Shown: positions 36,141 to 45,510 of the stretch, one piece after another
Position numbering within the stretch: the stretch's first letter is position 1
Layout of the letters: each line of letters begins with the position of its first letter
Assembly: GCA_021771715.1 (NCBI GenBank)
Contig: JAETOO010000005.1
Span: forward strand, 62,001 to 126,000
DNA from: Oscillospiraceae bacterium
GTDB taxonomy: Bacteria > Bacillota > Clostridia > Lachnospirales > Lachnospiraceae
Reading direction: 5' to 3'
DNA: 64,000 nucleotides
Notes under the pieces: generated by a model
What the model was told of the DNA's origin: nothing
The model's input: only the letters and a program-made list of their open reading frames with translations
Database searches by the model: none
Translations under genes and position numbers: made by a program

Positions 36141-37088
36141 ATGCGGGCATCTGTATTGTATTTAGTGATACCATGTTATAATGAGGAAGCAGTTCTTCAT
36201 GAGACATCCAGGCAGCTGCTTCACAAGCTGGACGTGCTGATCAGTAAGAATCTGATTGATCAGAGGAGTAAGATCGTATTTGTGAATGACGGTTCCAGGG
36301 ATACTACCTGGGAAATTATTAAGGAATTGCATGAGAAGAATCCGATGATACTCGGAATTGATCTTTCACGGAATCGTGGGCATCAGAATGCACTTTTGGC
36401 AGGCTTGATGACAGTGAAAGAGTATGCAGATATGGTGATTTCGCTGGATGCGGATCTGCAGGATGATGTAGACGCGATTGATGAGATGGTAGAAAGATAT
36501 CATGAAGGATTCGATATCGTATACGGAGTGCGGAGCGCGCGCAAGACAGATACATTTTTCAAACGATTTACTGCGGAGGGCTTTTACAGGGTTATGAAGC
36601 TGCTGGGGGCAGATGTTGTCTTTAATCATGCAGACTATCGTTTGATGAGTAAACGGACACTTGACGCGCTCGAGGAGTTCAAGGAAGTGAATCTCTTTCT
36701 CAGAGGTATTGTACCGATGATCGGATTTGACAGCACGAATGTGTATTATGAGCGCAAGGAGCGGTTTGCTGGTGAGTCAAAATATCCTCTGAAAAAGATG
36801 CTCTCCTTTGCGTTTGACGGGATTACGTCACTGAGCGTGAAGCCGATCCGGATGATTAGCATATTGGGAATTTTGATTTTTATGATTAGCGTCATTGCGT
36901 TTTTGTATTTTCTGATTGGCTCGATTGTAGGCGTAACAGAACCGGGATGGCCGAGTTTGATCACGTCAATCTGGGCACTTGGAGGACTGCAGCTGTTGGC
37001 GATCGGGGTAGTCGGCGAATATATCGGAAAGATCTATCTGGAAACGAAGGAAAGACCCAAATATATTGTGAAAGAGTTTTTAAGGTAG
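36141..37088 (+). CDS. GtrB-like polyprenyl-phosphate glycosyltransferase
   Basis: A 315-residue GT2 with C-terminal membrane helices: LYLVIPCYNEE, IVFVNDGSRDTT, DLSRNRGHQNALLAG and SLDADLQDDVD form the catalytic half, and two helices lie at about 232-260 and 272-297. The architecture is that of GtrB/ArnC/DPM enzymes that load a sugar on undecaprenyl phosphate. ATG 36141 has GGAGAGGAG seven bases ahead; a longer in-frame start at 35979 overlaps the previous gene. No flippase (GtrA or EmrE type) is adjacent; the GtrA at 48673 or the small pair at 27103 would have to serve, if any. Confidence 0.88.
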   Translation: MRASVLYLVIPCYNEEAVLHETSRQLLHKLDVLISKNLIDQRSKIVFVNDGSRDTTWEIIKELHEKNPMILGIDLSRNRGHQNALLAGLMTVKEYADMVISLDADLQDDVDAIDEMVERYHEGFDIVYGVRSARKTDTFFKRFTAEGFYRVMKLLGADVVFNHADYRLMSKRTLDALEEFKEVNLFLRGIVPMIGFDSTNVYYERKERFAGESKYPLKKMLSFAFDGITSLSVKPIRMISILGILIFMISVIAFLYFLIGSIVGVTEPGWPSLITSIWALGGLQLLAIGVVGEYIGKIYLETKERPKYIVKEFLR

Positions 37089-37142
37089 ATATTGTGATTC
37101 AGAGTATTATTAGATGACAGAAACGAAAGAGAGAACTGTACA

Positions 37143-38552
37143 ATGCTTTTTAGTTCCATGATATTTCTGTGGGGATTTCTTCCGATTACATTGATTAGCT
37201 ATTACCTGATCCGACCAGAATGGCGAAATTACGTTTTGCTGATTGCCAGCATTGTTTTTTATGCGTGGGGTGAACCGTTTTATATTCTACTGATGCTTTT
37301 TTCCGTTGGATTGAATTATAGTATGGGAATTGTGCTTGATAAAGTGAAAAGGGAGAGGCACCGGAAGGGTGTCCTCTTTTTGTGCATTGTAATAAATATT
37401 GGGCTTTTATGGTACTTTAAATATTCTACAAGATGTTTTATGTTCTTAAACAGAGTATTTGAGAAGGATGTTATAGCGGTACGGAATATTGTTTTGCCGA
37501 TCGGTATTTCATTTTATACATTTCAGGCTATGTCTTATGTAATTGATCTTTATCGAAGAGAGATTTCTGTGCAGAAAAATCCTTTGGACCTGGCTTTGTA
37601 TATCAGTTTTTTCCCACAACTAATTGCCGGCCCTATCGTGAAATACAAGGACGTAAACGATCAGCTCAGAGAGAGATTGGTTACAGAAGAAGGATTTGCA
37701 TATGGTATAAAGCGATTTACGTACGGATTGGGGAAAAAGGTAATTATTTCGAATACCGTAGCTGAGATTGCAGATAGCATTTTTGCAGTTGAAATGACAC
37801 AGTTAAACACGGGGTTGGTGTGGTTTGGGATAGGCATGTATACATTGCAGATCTATTTTGATTTTTCCGGCTATTCTGATATGGCGATCGGTTTGGGAAG
37901 AATGTTCGGATTTCGATTCTTGGAGAATTTTGATTACCCTTATATTTCGGAATCAATTCGGGAATTTTGGCGCAGATGGCATATGTCCTTATCCGGATGG
38001 TTTCGCGATTATGTGTATATTCCACTAGGTGGTAATCGGAAAGGAAAAATTCGTACGTATGTAAATTTGTTTTTGGTTTTTGTATTGACGGGAATCTGGC
38101 ATGGAGCGAGTCTGAACTTTTTGGCCTGGGGTTTATGGCATGGATTTTTCAGTATTTTGGAGCGACTTGGCCTTGGGAAACTTTTGAAGAGGAATCCGGT
38201 GAAGATATTGAATCATGCCTATATGATGTTTGTAGTAGCAGTCGGCTGGGGAATGTTTCGGTGTGATTCTTTGACGGAGGCGTATAGTGTGCTGCGTGCT
38301 ATGTTTCACTGGAAAGTGGAGAGTGCATATGTACTGAGAAATTTTGTGTCGAATCGGGATTGGCTGATCATCGGAGTGGCGCTTGCAGGATGTGGTGTAG
38401 TGCAAAGCCTGATTCCGCGAATGGAAGGCTGGATTAAGTCAGAGAATAGCGGAGGTATGATAGAATTCGGTGTGTTAGTGTTGATTCTGATGCTTAGTAT
38501 TATGTACTTAGTGAGTGGCACATATAATCCGTTTATTTATTTTAAGTTTTAG
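37143..38552 (+). CDS. MBOAT family O-acyltransferase (AlgI-like)
   Basis: A 469-residue polytopic membrane protein of the MBOAT family. It opens MLFSSMIFLWGFLPI, typical of AlgI-type proteins; the middle has FFPQLIAGPIVKY, and the catalytic histidine lies in LTGIWHGASLNFLAWGLWHG. These proteins transfer an acyl group across the membrane to a surface sugar. The next gene, nine bases away, encodes an AlgJ/AlgX-like protein, which fits the known AlgI-AlgJ partnership for acetylating an extracellular glycan. The acyl donor is not shown here; acetyl is the usual case. Confidence 0.92.
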   Translation: MLFSSMIFLWGFLPITLISYYLIRPEWRNYVLLIASIVFYAWGEPFYILLMLFSVGLNYSMGIVLDKVKRERHRKGVLFLCIVINIGLLWYFKYSTRCFMFLNRVFEKDVIAVRNIVLPIGISFYTFQAMSYVIDLYRREISVQKNPLDLALYISFFPQLIAGPIVKYKDVNDQLRERLVTEEGFAYGIKRFTYGLGKKVIISNTVAEIADSIFAVEMTQLNTGLVWFGIGMYTLQIYFDFSGYSDMAIGLGRMFGFRFLENFDYPYISESIREFWRRWHMSLSGWFRDYVYIPLGGNRKGKIRTYVNLFLVFVLTGIWHGASLNFLAWGLWHGFFSILERLGLGKLLKRNPVKILNHAYMMFVVAVGWGMFRCDSLTEAYSVLRAMFHWKVESAYVLRNFVSNRDWLIIGVALAGCGVVQSLIPRMEGWIKSENSGGMIEFGVLVLILMLSIMYLVSGTYNPFIYFKF

Positions 38553-38560
38553 GAGAGACG

Positions 38561-39712
38561 ATGTTCAGATATCGTAATAAAATATTAATTAGTACATTCT
38601 GTGTGATTCTGGTTCTTCCTTCTGTATCTTATCCTTTTGTGAAGCGTTATATTGATACGGAAAATTATGAAAATAGGGAACTGGCAGAAAAACCAGAGCT
38701 TTCGGTAACATCTGTTACTGAGTATCCGGCTGCTTACGAAGCCTGGTTTGACGATCATCTGCCATATAAAAACCAACTGCAGTTTATAAACAGAGCTTTG
38801 GATTTAGTGGTGTTTCATAGTCTGGATTCTGATCAGGTGTTGCTGGGAAAAGACGAGTGGTTGTTTTATAAGGCGGCAGAATGTATTGATAATTATAGGG
38901 GAATTTACTCTTACTCTGAAAATGAACTAAAAGAGATGGAAGAGAATCTGCGGTTTGTCTGGGAGTGGTTTCAGGCGAAGGGAATAGAACTGGTGATTAG
39001 CATTGTGCCAAACAAGGCTGAGGTGTATAGTCGGTTTATGCCGGATGATATTCAGGTAGTGAATCCGGTTAGCCTGAGTCAGCAAGCGGTCGAATATATA
39101 CAGCAAAATACGGATGTCCCTGTTCTGTATGATTTGGATGGATTGCAGACGGCATCGGAACGATATCAGGTCTATTGTAAATATGATACGCATTGGAATT
39201 ATATTGGCGGATACTATGGAGCAAAAGCGATACTTGGTCTGCTTGGAAAAAAATTGCCGGAATGTACGGAGGATATGGTAGTAGAGTGGTCTGAATCTGT
39301 ATTTAAGGCTGCTCCACAGCAGAGAGGAACAACGTATGATCTGTCTATGATGGCCGGCTTGCCGCATCTGCTGGATGTCAGGCGGGATAAAAAGTATATG
39401 GTGAATTATAAACCGGAAGTACAGTATGAGTTTGAGTCATTGGAAAGTTTTTCGGATATTGACACGATGCACTATACATCTGACGCTGCAGATCAGCGAA
39501 GGGTTATGATGGTATGTGATTCCTTCGGCAATCTGGACATGCCTTATATTGCAAAGGAATTCGCAGAGTGCAGTTGTATTCATTATTCGCGGTGTACGTT
39601 AGATTTTTTGACAGAACAGAAGCCAGATATTGTGATCTTTCAGTTTGTGGAACGACAAGCGCAGAGATTTGATCAGACGATTTTGAACATAATAAGCAGA
39701 GACGAGGGATGA
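38561..39712 (+). CDS. AlgJ/AlgX-like SGNH-type (DHHW) acyltransferase partner
   Basis: A 383-residue protein with an N-terminal membrane anchor (about 8-26) and an outside domain. Its motif DTHWNYIGGYYG corresponds to the DHHW/DxHW signature of AlgJ/AlgX proteins (the Asp and His of the catalytic set). MMVCDSFGN near residue 315 supplies the serine in a GDS-like block. The N-terminal ENYENRELAEKPE and WFDDHLPYKNQL also match this family. It directly follows the MBOAT gene and should pass the acyl group to the surface glycan. The next gene follows within two bases. Confidence 0.85.
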   Translation: MFRYRNKILISTFCVILVLPSVSYPFVKRYIDTENYENRELAEKPELSVTSVTEYPAAYEAWFDDHLPYKNQLQFINRALDLVVFHSLDSDQVLLGKDEWLFYKAAECIDNYRGIYSYSENELKEMEENLRFVWEWFQAKGIELVISIVPNKAEVYSRFMPDDIQVVNPVSLSQQAVEYIQQNTDVPVLYDLDGLQTASERYQVYCKYDTHWNYIGGYYGAKAILGLLGKKLPECTEDMVVEWSESVFKAAPQQRGTTYDLSMMAGLPHLLDVRRDKKYMVNYKPEVQYEFESLESFSDIDTMHYTSDAADQRRVMMVCDSFGNLDMPYIAKEFAECSCIHYSRCTLDFLTEQKPDIVIFQFVERQAQRFDQTILNIISRDEG

Positions 39713-39713
39713 G

Positions 39714-41129
39714 TTGAGCGGGATGATTGAGATGATAAAGAAGTGGGAACGAAAAAGGCTTATACTTTTGATTTTGTGTATGATTTGTTCCGGATTGTTT
39801 TTTGTGTCGTTCATGTACAGTGATATTTTGGAAACAACCCGTGATGGAATGACCTTTTGGGATGCACTATTTGCCGGAAGGATTCGGGATTTTTACATCA
39901 TGAATGAGGATGTAGTAATCAGCAGCCGGTTTGGCACGAGCGGTGCAGCCATTTATGATTTCCCGGTGTATTTTGTTTTTGCCGTTTGGAATTTTCCATT
40001 ATGGCTGTATGAACACTTTTCAGGAGAATATGCGTTGGATCGGCTGCTTGGAGTTTTGTGGGCGAAAAGTATTTCACTTCCATTTCTAGCAGGGATCAAT
40101 CTGGTAATGATAAAGATAGGGAAGCAAATCAAAGGAACCGAGTATGATGTGGATTTATCCATACTGATGTTTGGAAGTTCTGTGCTGCTGTTTGTGCCAG
40201 TGCTTGTGATGGGACAGTATGATGCGTTTTGCCTTTTGTTTATACTTTTGGGAGTAGATGCATACATTTCGGGCCGCCAAAAGCAGTTTATTGTGTGGTT
40301 TGCGGTAGCGGCAGCGTTTAAATTATTTGCATTTTTTGTGTTTATCCCCCTTGTCCTGCTAAAAGAAAAAAAGCTGATAAGGATGTTTGCAAAGCTCGGG
40401 GCGGGGTGTTTATTTTTGGCTTTCTGGAAAATTGTACAGAAATTCTTTTTTGTTGTCAGTGATCGCGGGACAGATTATGTGAGTGGGCATCTTCTTACCT
40501 TTATTTTTCAGAGTCAGACAGGAATGGTGTATGGGACCAGTTCCATTTTTGTGGCGGTGTTTTTGCTGGTTTGTATGTATTGTTATTTTAAAGCGCCTGT
40601 GAAAGAAGAAGAGACAGGTATTTGGGCGATATATGTAAGCTTTATGGGATTGGCATCCTTTTTTGTCACGAGCCTGACTCATCCGCAGTGGAGTCTGTTG
40701 CTGCTTCCATTCACTGTGCTGCTGGTTCTCTGCAGAAGTCAGGAGGAAAGAAAAACGGGAATGTGGATTTCTACGATTTTTTCGACGGGCTTGCTGTTAG
40801 CGGAGTTTATATATTATTATTGGGTATTCAATGTAAAGACCAGCGTATATACATTGGCCGGAAAGCTGTTTTATAATGAGAAGACAGATATCGGATATTC
40901 GATACGAAATTCAATCGAAAATAAGCTTGTGGGTTTCGATATAAATTATCTAAATCTAATCGGCGGAGGCATTTTTGTGGGGGGGATACTGTTTTTCTTG
41001 TATTGGGCACACCCGGACACAGGGCGTGCAAAATTTGCCAGACTGGAATGTTCCGTCGAGAGCATTCTGATTGTCAGAGAGCTTGTATTGATAGGATCAG
41101 CAGGGTTACTGATTGCGCTCATGCTTTAG
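39714..41129 (+). CDS. GT-C fold polytopic glycosyltransferase candidate
   Basis: A 471-residue membrane protein with about 10 to 12 helices. The segment FPVYFVFAVWNFP and the later VMGQYDAFCLLFILLG resemble integral membrane mannosyl/glucosyltransferase-like proteins of the GT-C class; the D in GQYDA is the usual landmark. A TTG start at 39714 is two bases from the previous stop; ATG 39723 is equally possible. It lies in the same run as a GtrB-like GT2 and may use its product. Function remains provisional. Confidence 0.6.
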   Translation: MSGMIEMIKKWERKRLILLILCMICSGLFFVSFMYSDILETTRDGMTFWDALFAGRIRDFYIMNEDVVISSRFGTSGAAIYDFPVYFVFAVWNFPLWLYEHFSGEYALDRLLGVLWAKSISLPFLAGINLVMIKIGKQIKGTEYDVDLSILMFGSSVLLFVPVLVMGQYDAFCLLFILLGVDAYISGRQKQFIVWFAVAAAFKLFAFFVFIPLVLLKEKKLIRMFAKLGAGCLFLAFWKIVQKFFFVVSDRGTDYVSGHLLTFIFQSQTGMVYGTSSIFVAVFLLVCMYCYFKAPVKEEETGIWAIYVSFMGLASFFVTSLTHPQWSLLLLPFTVLLVLCRSQEERKTGMWISTIFSTGLLLAEFIYYYWVFNVKTSVYTLAGKLFYNEKTDIGYSIRNSIENKLVGFDINYLNLIGGGIFVGGILFFLYWAHPDTGRAKFARLECSVESILIVRELVLIGSAGLLIALML

Positions 41130-41160
41130 GTGCGCTATAATAGGATGTCAGGGGAGAGAA

Positions 41161-41955
41161 ATGGAGAAAAGAGACATGAAGGTCGTTATTTTAGCCGGTG
41201 GTTTCGGCACGCGGATTTCTGAAGAGTCTGAGTACAAGCCGAAGCCGATGATTGAGATCGGTGGGATGCCGATTCTCTGGCATATTATGAAGGAATACTC
41301 CTACTATGGATTTCATGAATTTATTATCTGTGCGGGGTACAAGCAGCATGTTATTAAGGAATGGTTTGCGGATTATTTTCTTCACACGTCAGATATCACG
41401 TTTGACTTTACACAGGGGAATAAAGTGATCGTGCACAACCAGCATTCGGAGCCGTGGAAGGTGACGGTGGTGGACACCGGGCTCCACACGATGACCGGCG
41501 GGCGGATCAAGCGCGTGCAGCCTTACATCGGCAGCGAGCCGTTTATGATGACGTACGGGGATGGCGTGTGCGATGTAGATATTGAGAAATTGTTGGCGTT
41601 TCACGAATCACAGGGGAAGGTCGCGACGCTGACCTCTGTGCTGCTGGAGCAGCAGAAGGGGATTCTCGACATCGGCGGAGACAATGCGGTGCACTCCTTC
41701 CGAGAGAAGAGCATTTCGGATGGCGCGCCGATCAATGCGGGGTATATGGTGCTGAATCCGGAGATTTTTGACTATATCGACGGGGATGAGACGGTCTTTG
41801 AGAAGCAGCCGCTGGAGCGTCTGGCCCGTGAGGGGCAGCTGATGTCGTATTCGCACAAGGGCTACTGGCAGTGTATGGATACGAAGCGGGAGAAGGATAT
41901 TCTGGAAGGGCTGTGGGCGCAGAATCGGGCGCCGTGGAAGAAGTGGCAGGATTGA
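41161..41955 (+). CDS. rfbF: Glucose-1-phosphate cytidylyltransferase
   Basis: A 264-residue enzyme making CDP-glucose from glucose-1-phosphate and CTP, the first step to CDP-3,6-dideoxyhexoses. The signature LAGGFGTRISEES and KPKPMIEIGG are strongly diagnostic, along with FIICAGYKQHVIKEWF and MTYGDGVCDVD. ATG 41161 has GGGGAGAG before it; ATG 41176 is the next candidate. rfbH follows, and rfbG lies at 47432, so all three early enzymes are present, although not in the usual F-G-H order. GC content rises sharply at this gene. Confidence 0.95.
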   Translation: MEKRDMKVVILAGGFGTRISEESEYKPKPMIEIGGMPILWHIMKEYSYYGFHEFIICAGYKQHVIKEWFADYFLHTSDITFDFTQGNKVIVHNQHSEPWKVTVVDTGLHTMTGGRIKRVQPYIGSEPFMMTYGDGVCDVDIEKLLAFHESQGKVATLTSVLLEQQKGILDIGGDNAVHSFREKSISDGAPINAGYMVLNPEIFDYIDGDETVFEKQPLERLAREGQLMSYSHKGYWQCMDTKREKDILEGLWAQNRAPWKKWQD

Positions 41956-42050
41956 GCAGATGACGGAGGCATAGCAGGAATGTCCGGTTCTGTGCAGACG
42001 AAAGAAGCATACCAAGACAGGGATAGAACAATCTGGAAAGTAAAAAATGC

Positions 42051-42086
42051 GTCAAAGCCTGTAAATTCAATATATTTAGGCTTGAC
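42051..42086 (+). other. Inverted repeat before rfbH
   Basis: GTCAAAGCCT (42051-42060) pairs with AGGCTTGAC (42078-42086) in a 9-bp stem with one bulged A and an AT-rich loop. It sits 20 bases before the rfbH start; no T-run follows. It may modulate translation or be a weak terminator in the 151-bp gap. Confidence 0.4.
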
Positions 42087-42106
42087 AGAATAGGAAGGAA
42101 AACGAA

Positions 42107-43447
42107 ATGGCGAACTGGAAAAATGAAGCGGAGGCGCGCGAGCAGATCAAAGCGCTGGTCGCGGAGTATTATCATGATTTTAAGGAGAAGCGGGAACCGT
42201 TTGTGCCTGGCGACAGGATCAGCTATGCGTCCCGTGTCTTCGACGAAAAGGAAATGTGCAGTCTGACGGACGCGATGCTGGACTTCTGGTTAACGACAGG
42301 GCGCTTTTCGGAGGAATTTGAAACAGAATTTGCAAAATGGATCGGCGTGAAGTATGCGCATCTGGTGAATAGCGGATCGTCTGCGAATTTGATTGCATTT
42401 ACTGTCCTGACGGCCCCGGAGCTGGGAGAACGCAGGATTCAGCGCGGCGATGAAGTGATCACGGTGGCGTGCGGTTTTCCGACTACGGTGGCGCCGATGC
42501 TGCAGTATGGCGCTGTGCCGGTATTCGTGGATGTGACCGTGCCGCAGTATAATATTGATGTGGCGCAGTTGGAGGCAGCACGCTCTGAGCGGACAAAAGC
42601 AGTGATGATCGCACATACGCTCGGGAATCCGTTTGATCTGGCGGCTGTGAAATCGTTCTGTGAGAGACACCATCTCTGGCTCGTGGAGGACAACTGTGAT
42701 GCGCTCGGCACAGAATATACGATAGACGGTGAGACCAGATTCAGCGGGACCTGGGGCGATATCGGGACAAGCAGCTTTTACCCGCCGCATCATATGACGA
42801 TGGGCGAGGGCGGATGCGTTTACACAAATGATGCGAAGCTGCACCGGCTGATTCTCTCGTACCGTGACTGGGGCCGCGACTGTATCTGTCCGTCCGGGCA
42901 TGACAATTTCTGCGGGCATAGATTTGACCGGCAGTACGGCGAGCTGCCACAGGGGTATGACCACAAGTATGTCTACAGCCATCTGGGCTACAATCTGAAG
43001 GTGACGGATCTGCAGGCGGCGGTAGGCTGTGAGCAGCTAAAGAAATTTCCGTCCTTCATCGAGCGTCGCCGCCACAACTGGGAGCGGCTGCGTGAGGCAC
43101 TGGAGCCGGTGGCGGATCGGGTGATCCTTCCGGAGGCTGCCCCGAACAGCCGGCCTTCTTGGTTCGGTTTCCTGATCTCAGTGAGGCCGGAGAGTGGCTT
43201 GGATCGAAATGCAGTCACAAAATATATTGAGGAGCACAATATTCAGACGCGTCTGCTCTTCAGCGGCAACCTGATCAAACATCCGTGTTTTGATGAGATC
43301 AGAGGAACAGATGCCTATCGAGTAGTCGGAGATCTGACAAATACGGACTATATTATGAATCATACCTTCTGGGTGGGGGTCTACCCGGGCATGGCGGACG
43401 AGATGATTGATTATATGGCGAAGATTATTCGAGAGGCTGTTTCGTGA
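42107..43447 (+). CDS. rfbH: CDP-4-keto-6-deoxyglucose 3-dehydratase
   Basis: A 446-residue PMP-dependent dehydratase (E1) that removes the 3-hydroxyl in CDP-3,6-dideoxyhexose synthesis. SSFYPPHHMTMGEGG carries a His where transaminases have Lys, the hallmark of RfbH/DdhC. HLVNSGSSANLIAF and ACGFPTTVAP are also typical. AGGAAGGAAAACGAA precedes the ATG. The reaction normally needs an NAD(P)H-dependent reductase (E3, DdhD), which is not visible in the window. The product would feed the ThDP enzyme and reductase downstream. Confidence 0.95.
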   Translation: MANWKNEAEAREQIKALVAEYYHDFKEKREPFVPGDRISYASRVFDEKEMCSLTDAMLDFWLTTGRFSEEFETEFAKWIGVKYAHLVNSGSSANLIAFTVLTAPELGERRIQRGDEVITVACGFPTTVAPMLQYGAVPVFVDVTVPQYNIDVAQLEAARSERTKAVMIAHTLGNPFDLAAVKSFCERHHLWLVEDNCDALGTEYTIDGETRFSGTWGDIGTSSFYPPHHMTMGEGGCVYTNDAKLHRLILSYRDWGRDCICPSGHDNFCGHRFDRQYGELPQGYDHKYVYSHLGYNLKVTDLQAAVGCEQLKKFPSFIERRRHNWERLREALEPVADRVILPEAAPNSRPSWFGFLISVRPESGLDRNAVTKYIEEHNIQTRLLFSGNLIKHPCFDEIRGTDAYRVVGDLTNTDYIMNHTFWVGVYPGMADEMIDYMAKIIREAVS

Positions 43448-43623
43448 GAAAGAAGGCCTTGCAGACTGCTTAGATGTTTTCACGCAGTACGTGCAAAAAT
43501 CCGGGGAATGCGATCAGGACACTGAGATAGGGAAATATACAGAGAACGTGTGGTGTTATCTGGAGTGGAGAATAAACGGCGAAGAGTCAGCCCGTCGGTG
43601 GACGGGAGAACAGGAGGTACAGG

Positions 43624-45465
43624 ATGAAACAGAGATTATCGGATTATGTTGCGGATTTTCTGGTGAATAAGGGCGTGACAGACTGCTTTATGGTGGTCGG
43701 CGGCGGTGCAATGCATCTGAACGATGCGTTTGGACACAAGGAAGGGTTGAAATGTACCTACAGCCATCATGAGCAGGGCTCTGCGATAGCGGCAGAGGCG
43801 TACGCGCGCGTTCAGAACAAACCGGCGGTGCTCTGTGTGACGACGGGGCCTGGTGGGACGAATGCGATTACGGGTGTCGTGGGCGGATGGCTGGATTCGA
43901 TTCCGATGTTTGTGGTGTCGGGACAGGTGCGCTATGACACGACGGCGCGGTACAATGAGCAATTTACGGATGGTCATCCGCTGCGCGCGGTCGGTGATCA
44001 GGAGTTTGACATTGTAAAATCAGTGGACTGCATGTGTAAGTATGCGGTCATGATTGAGGATCCGAAGCGGATCCGGTATGCGCTCGAGAAAGCGTATTAT
44101 CTGGCGACAACGGGGCGTCCGGGACCTGTATGGATTGATATTCCGGTGAATTATCAGGGGTGCACGATTGAGACAGAGGAGCTGGAGGGTTATGATCCGG
44201 CGGAGGAAGTGAAGTATCTTCCGGATCCGGTGTCCGTGGAGACGGTGAGAACGGTTCTGGACAAGATTCAGCATGCAAAACGTCCGGTGCTGTACGCCGG
44301 AAACGGGATCCGGCTGTCGGGCGGTTTTGAAGAGTTCCGCAGGGCGGTTGAGAAGCTTGGCATTCCGGTGTGTACGTACTGGGATGCAATCGACCTGATT
44401 GAGACGGAGCATCCGCTGTACTGTGGACGCGGCGGCAACATGGGTGACCGCCCGGGCAATTTTGCGGTACAGAATGCAGATCTTGTGCTGGCAGTCGGCA
44501 ATCGTTTGCCGATCCGCGTAGTTGGCTTTAACTGGAAGACCTGGGCGCGTGAGGCTGAGGTGATTATGGTCGACATTGATCCGGCTGAGCTGAAGAAGCC
44601 GACGATCCATGTGGAGATGCCGATTCACGCGGATGCGAAGGATTTCTTTGAGAAGGTGAATCTGGTGCTGGGGCAGCAGGACGGCGCACTTTTCCAGGGC
44701 GAGGAGTGGGTGCAGATCTGTCAGAACTGGAAGAAGGATTATCCGGTTGTGCTTCCAAGGCATTGGGAGGAAAGTGACCATTTTGCAAATGCATATGCAG
44801 CGTTTGACTATATCAGCCGGAAGCTGCCCGAGGACAGCCTGACGGTTACGAGCAACGGAACGTGCTGTGTGGCCGGACATCAGAGCTGGTTTATTCGCAA
44901 GGGCTGCCGTTTCCTGAATAATAATGCGATCGCGAGCATGGGATATGGCCTGCCGGCAGCGGTTGGCGCCTGCATTGCGCATGACAGGAAGGATACGATC
45001 TGTCTGGAGGGTGACGGGAGTATTATGATGAACCTCCAGGAACTTCAGACGGTGGTGACGAACCGCTTGCCGATTAAGCTGTTTATGATTAATAATGAAG
45101 GCTACCATTCGATTCGTCAGACGCAGAACAATCTGTTTAAGGAGCACTGCAAGGTAGGCATCGGACCGGAGAGCGGAGACCTTTCGTTCCCTGAGTTCCG
45201 AAAGATCGCGGAGGCGTTTGGCTGGCCATATTACAGTGCGCACACGAACGACGAGATGAAAGAAGCGGTTGATGCGACATTGAATGCGGAGGGCTTCGCG
45301 TTTTGTGAGATTTTCGTGTCGACGGAGCAGATTTTTGAGCCGAAGAGTGCGACGAAAAAGCTGGCGGACGGTACGCTGTTCAGCCCGTCGCTCGAGGACC
45401 TGGCGCCGTTCCTAGACAGAGAGGAATTAAAGAAGAATCTGTATATTACGCCGATTGAGGAGTAA
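43624..45465 (+). CDS. ThDP-dependent acetolactate synthase-like enzyme (YerE-like)
   Basis: A 613-residue ThDP-binding enzyme with the three-domain layout of acetohydroxyacid synthases: the catalytic Glu in YSHHEQGSAIAAEAYAR, GPGGTNAITGV, a central FAD/nucleotide-like domain, and the cofactor motif GDGSIMMNLQELQ followed by the Asn-Asn pair in MINNEGYHS. AGGAGGT precedes the ATG. In this CDP-dideoxyhexose context it most resembles YerE, which adds a two-carbon unit from pyruvate to C4 of CDP-4-keto-3,6-dideoxyglucose in yersiniose synthesis. Ordinary acetolactate synthase is less likely because no regulatory subunit or branched-chain gene is nearby. Specificity is inference. Confidence 0.8.
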   Translation: MKQRLSDYVADFLVNKGVTDCFMVVGGGAMHLNDAFGHKEGLKCTYSHHEQGSAIAAEAYARVQNKPAVLCVTTGPGGTNAITGVVGGWLDSIPMFVVSGQVRYDTTARYNEQFTDGHPLRAVGDQEFDIVKSVDCMCKYAVMIEDPKRIRYALEKAYYLATTGRPGPVWIDIPVNYQGCTIETEELEGYDPAEEVKYLPDPVSVETVRTVLDKIQHAKRPVLYAGNGIRLSGGFEEFRRAVEKLGIPVCTYWDAIDLIETEHPLYCGRGGNMGDRPGNFAVQNADLVLAVGNRLPIRVVGFNWKTWAREAEVIMVDIDPAELKKPTIHVEMPIHADAKDFFEKVNLVLGQQDGALFQGEEWVQICQNWKKDYPVVLPRHWEESDHFANAYAAFDYISRKLPEDSLTVTSNGTCCVAGHQSWFIRKGCRFLNNNAIASMGYGLPAAVGACIAHDRKDTICLEGDGSIMMNLQELQTVVTNRLPIKLFMINNEGYHSIRQTQNNLFKEHCKVGIGPESGDLSFPEFRKIAEAFGWPYYSAHTNDEMKEAVDATLNAEGFAFCEIFVSTEQIFEPKSATKKLADGTLFSPSLEDLAPFLDREELKKNLYITPIEE

Positions 45466-45510
45466 AGTGTACGGTGTACGGCAAAGAAACGAGATGACAG
45501 AGGAGTCCAG

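Noticed and set aside
44020-45243. Minus-strand open frame of 407 codons
   Set aside because: It is fully antisense to the ThDP enzyme gene, rich in Arg/His/Leu, with no recognisable motifs; a typical shadow in GC-rich coding DNA.
43624-45465. Biosynthetic acetolactate synthase (ilvB)
   Set aside because: No small regulatory subunit or other branched-chain amino acid gene is nearby; the gene lies within CDP-dideoxysugar genes.
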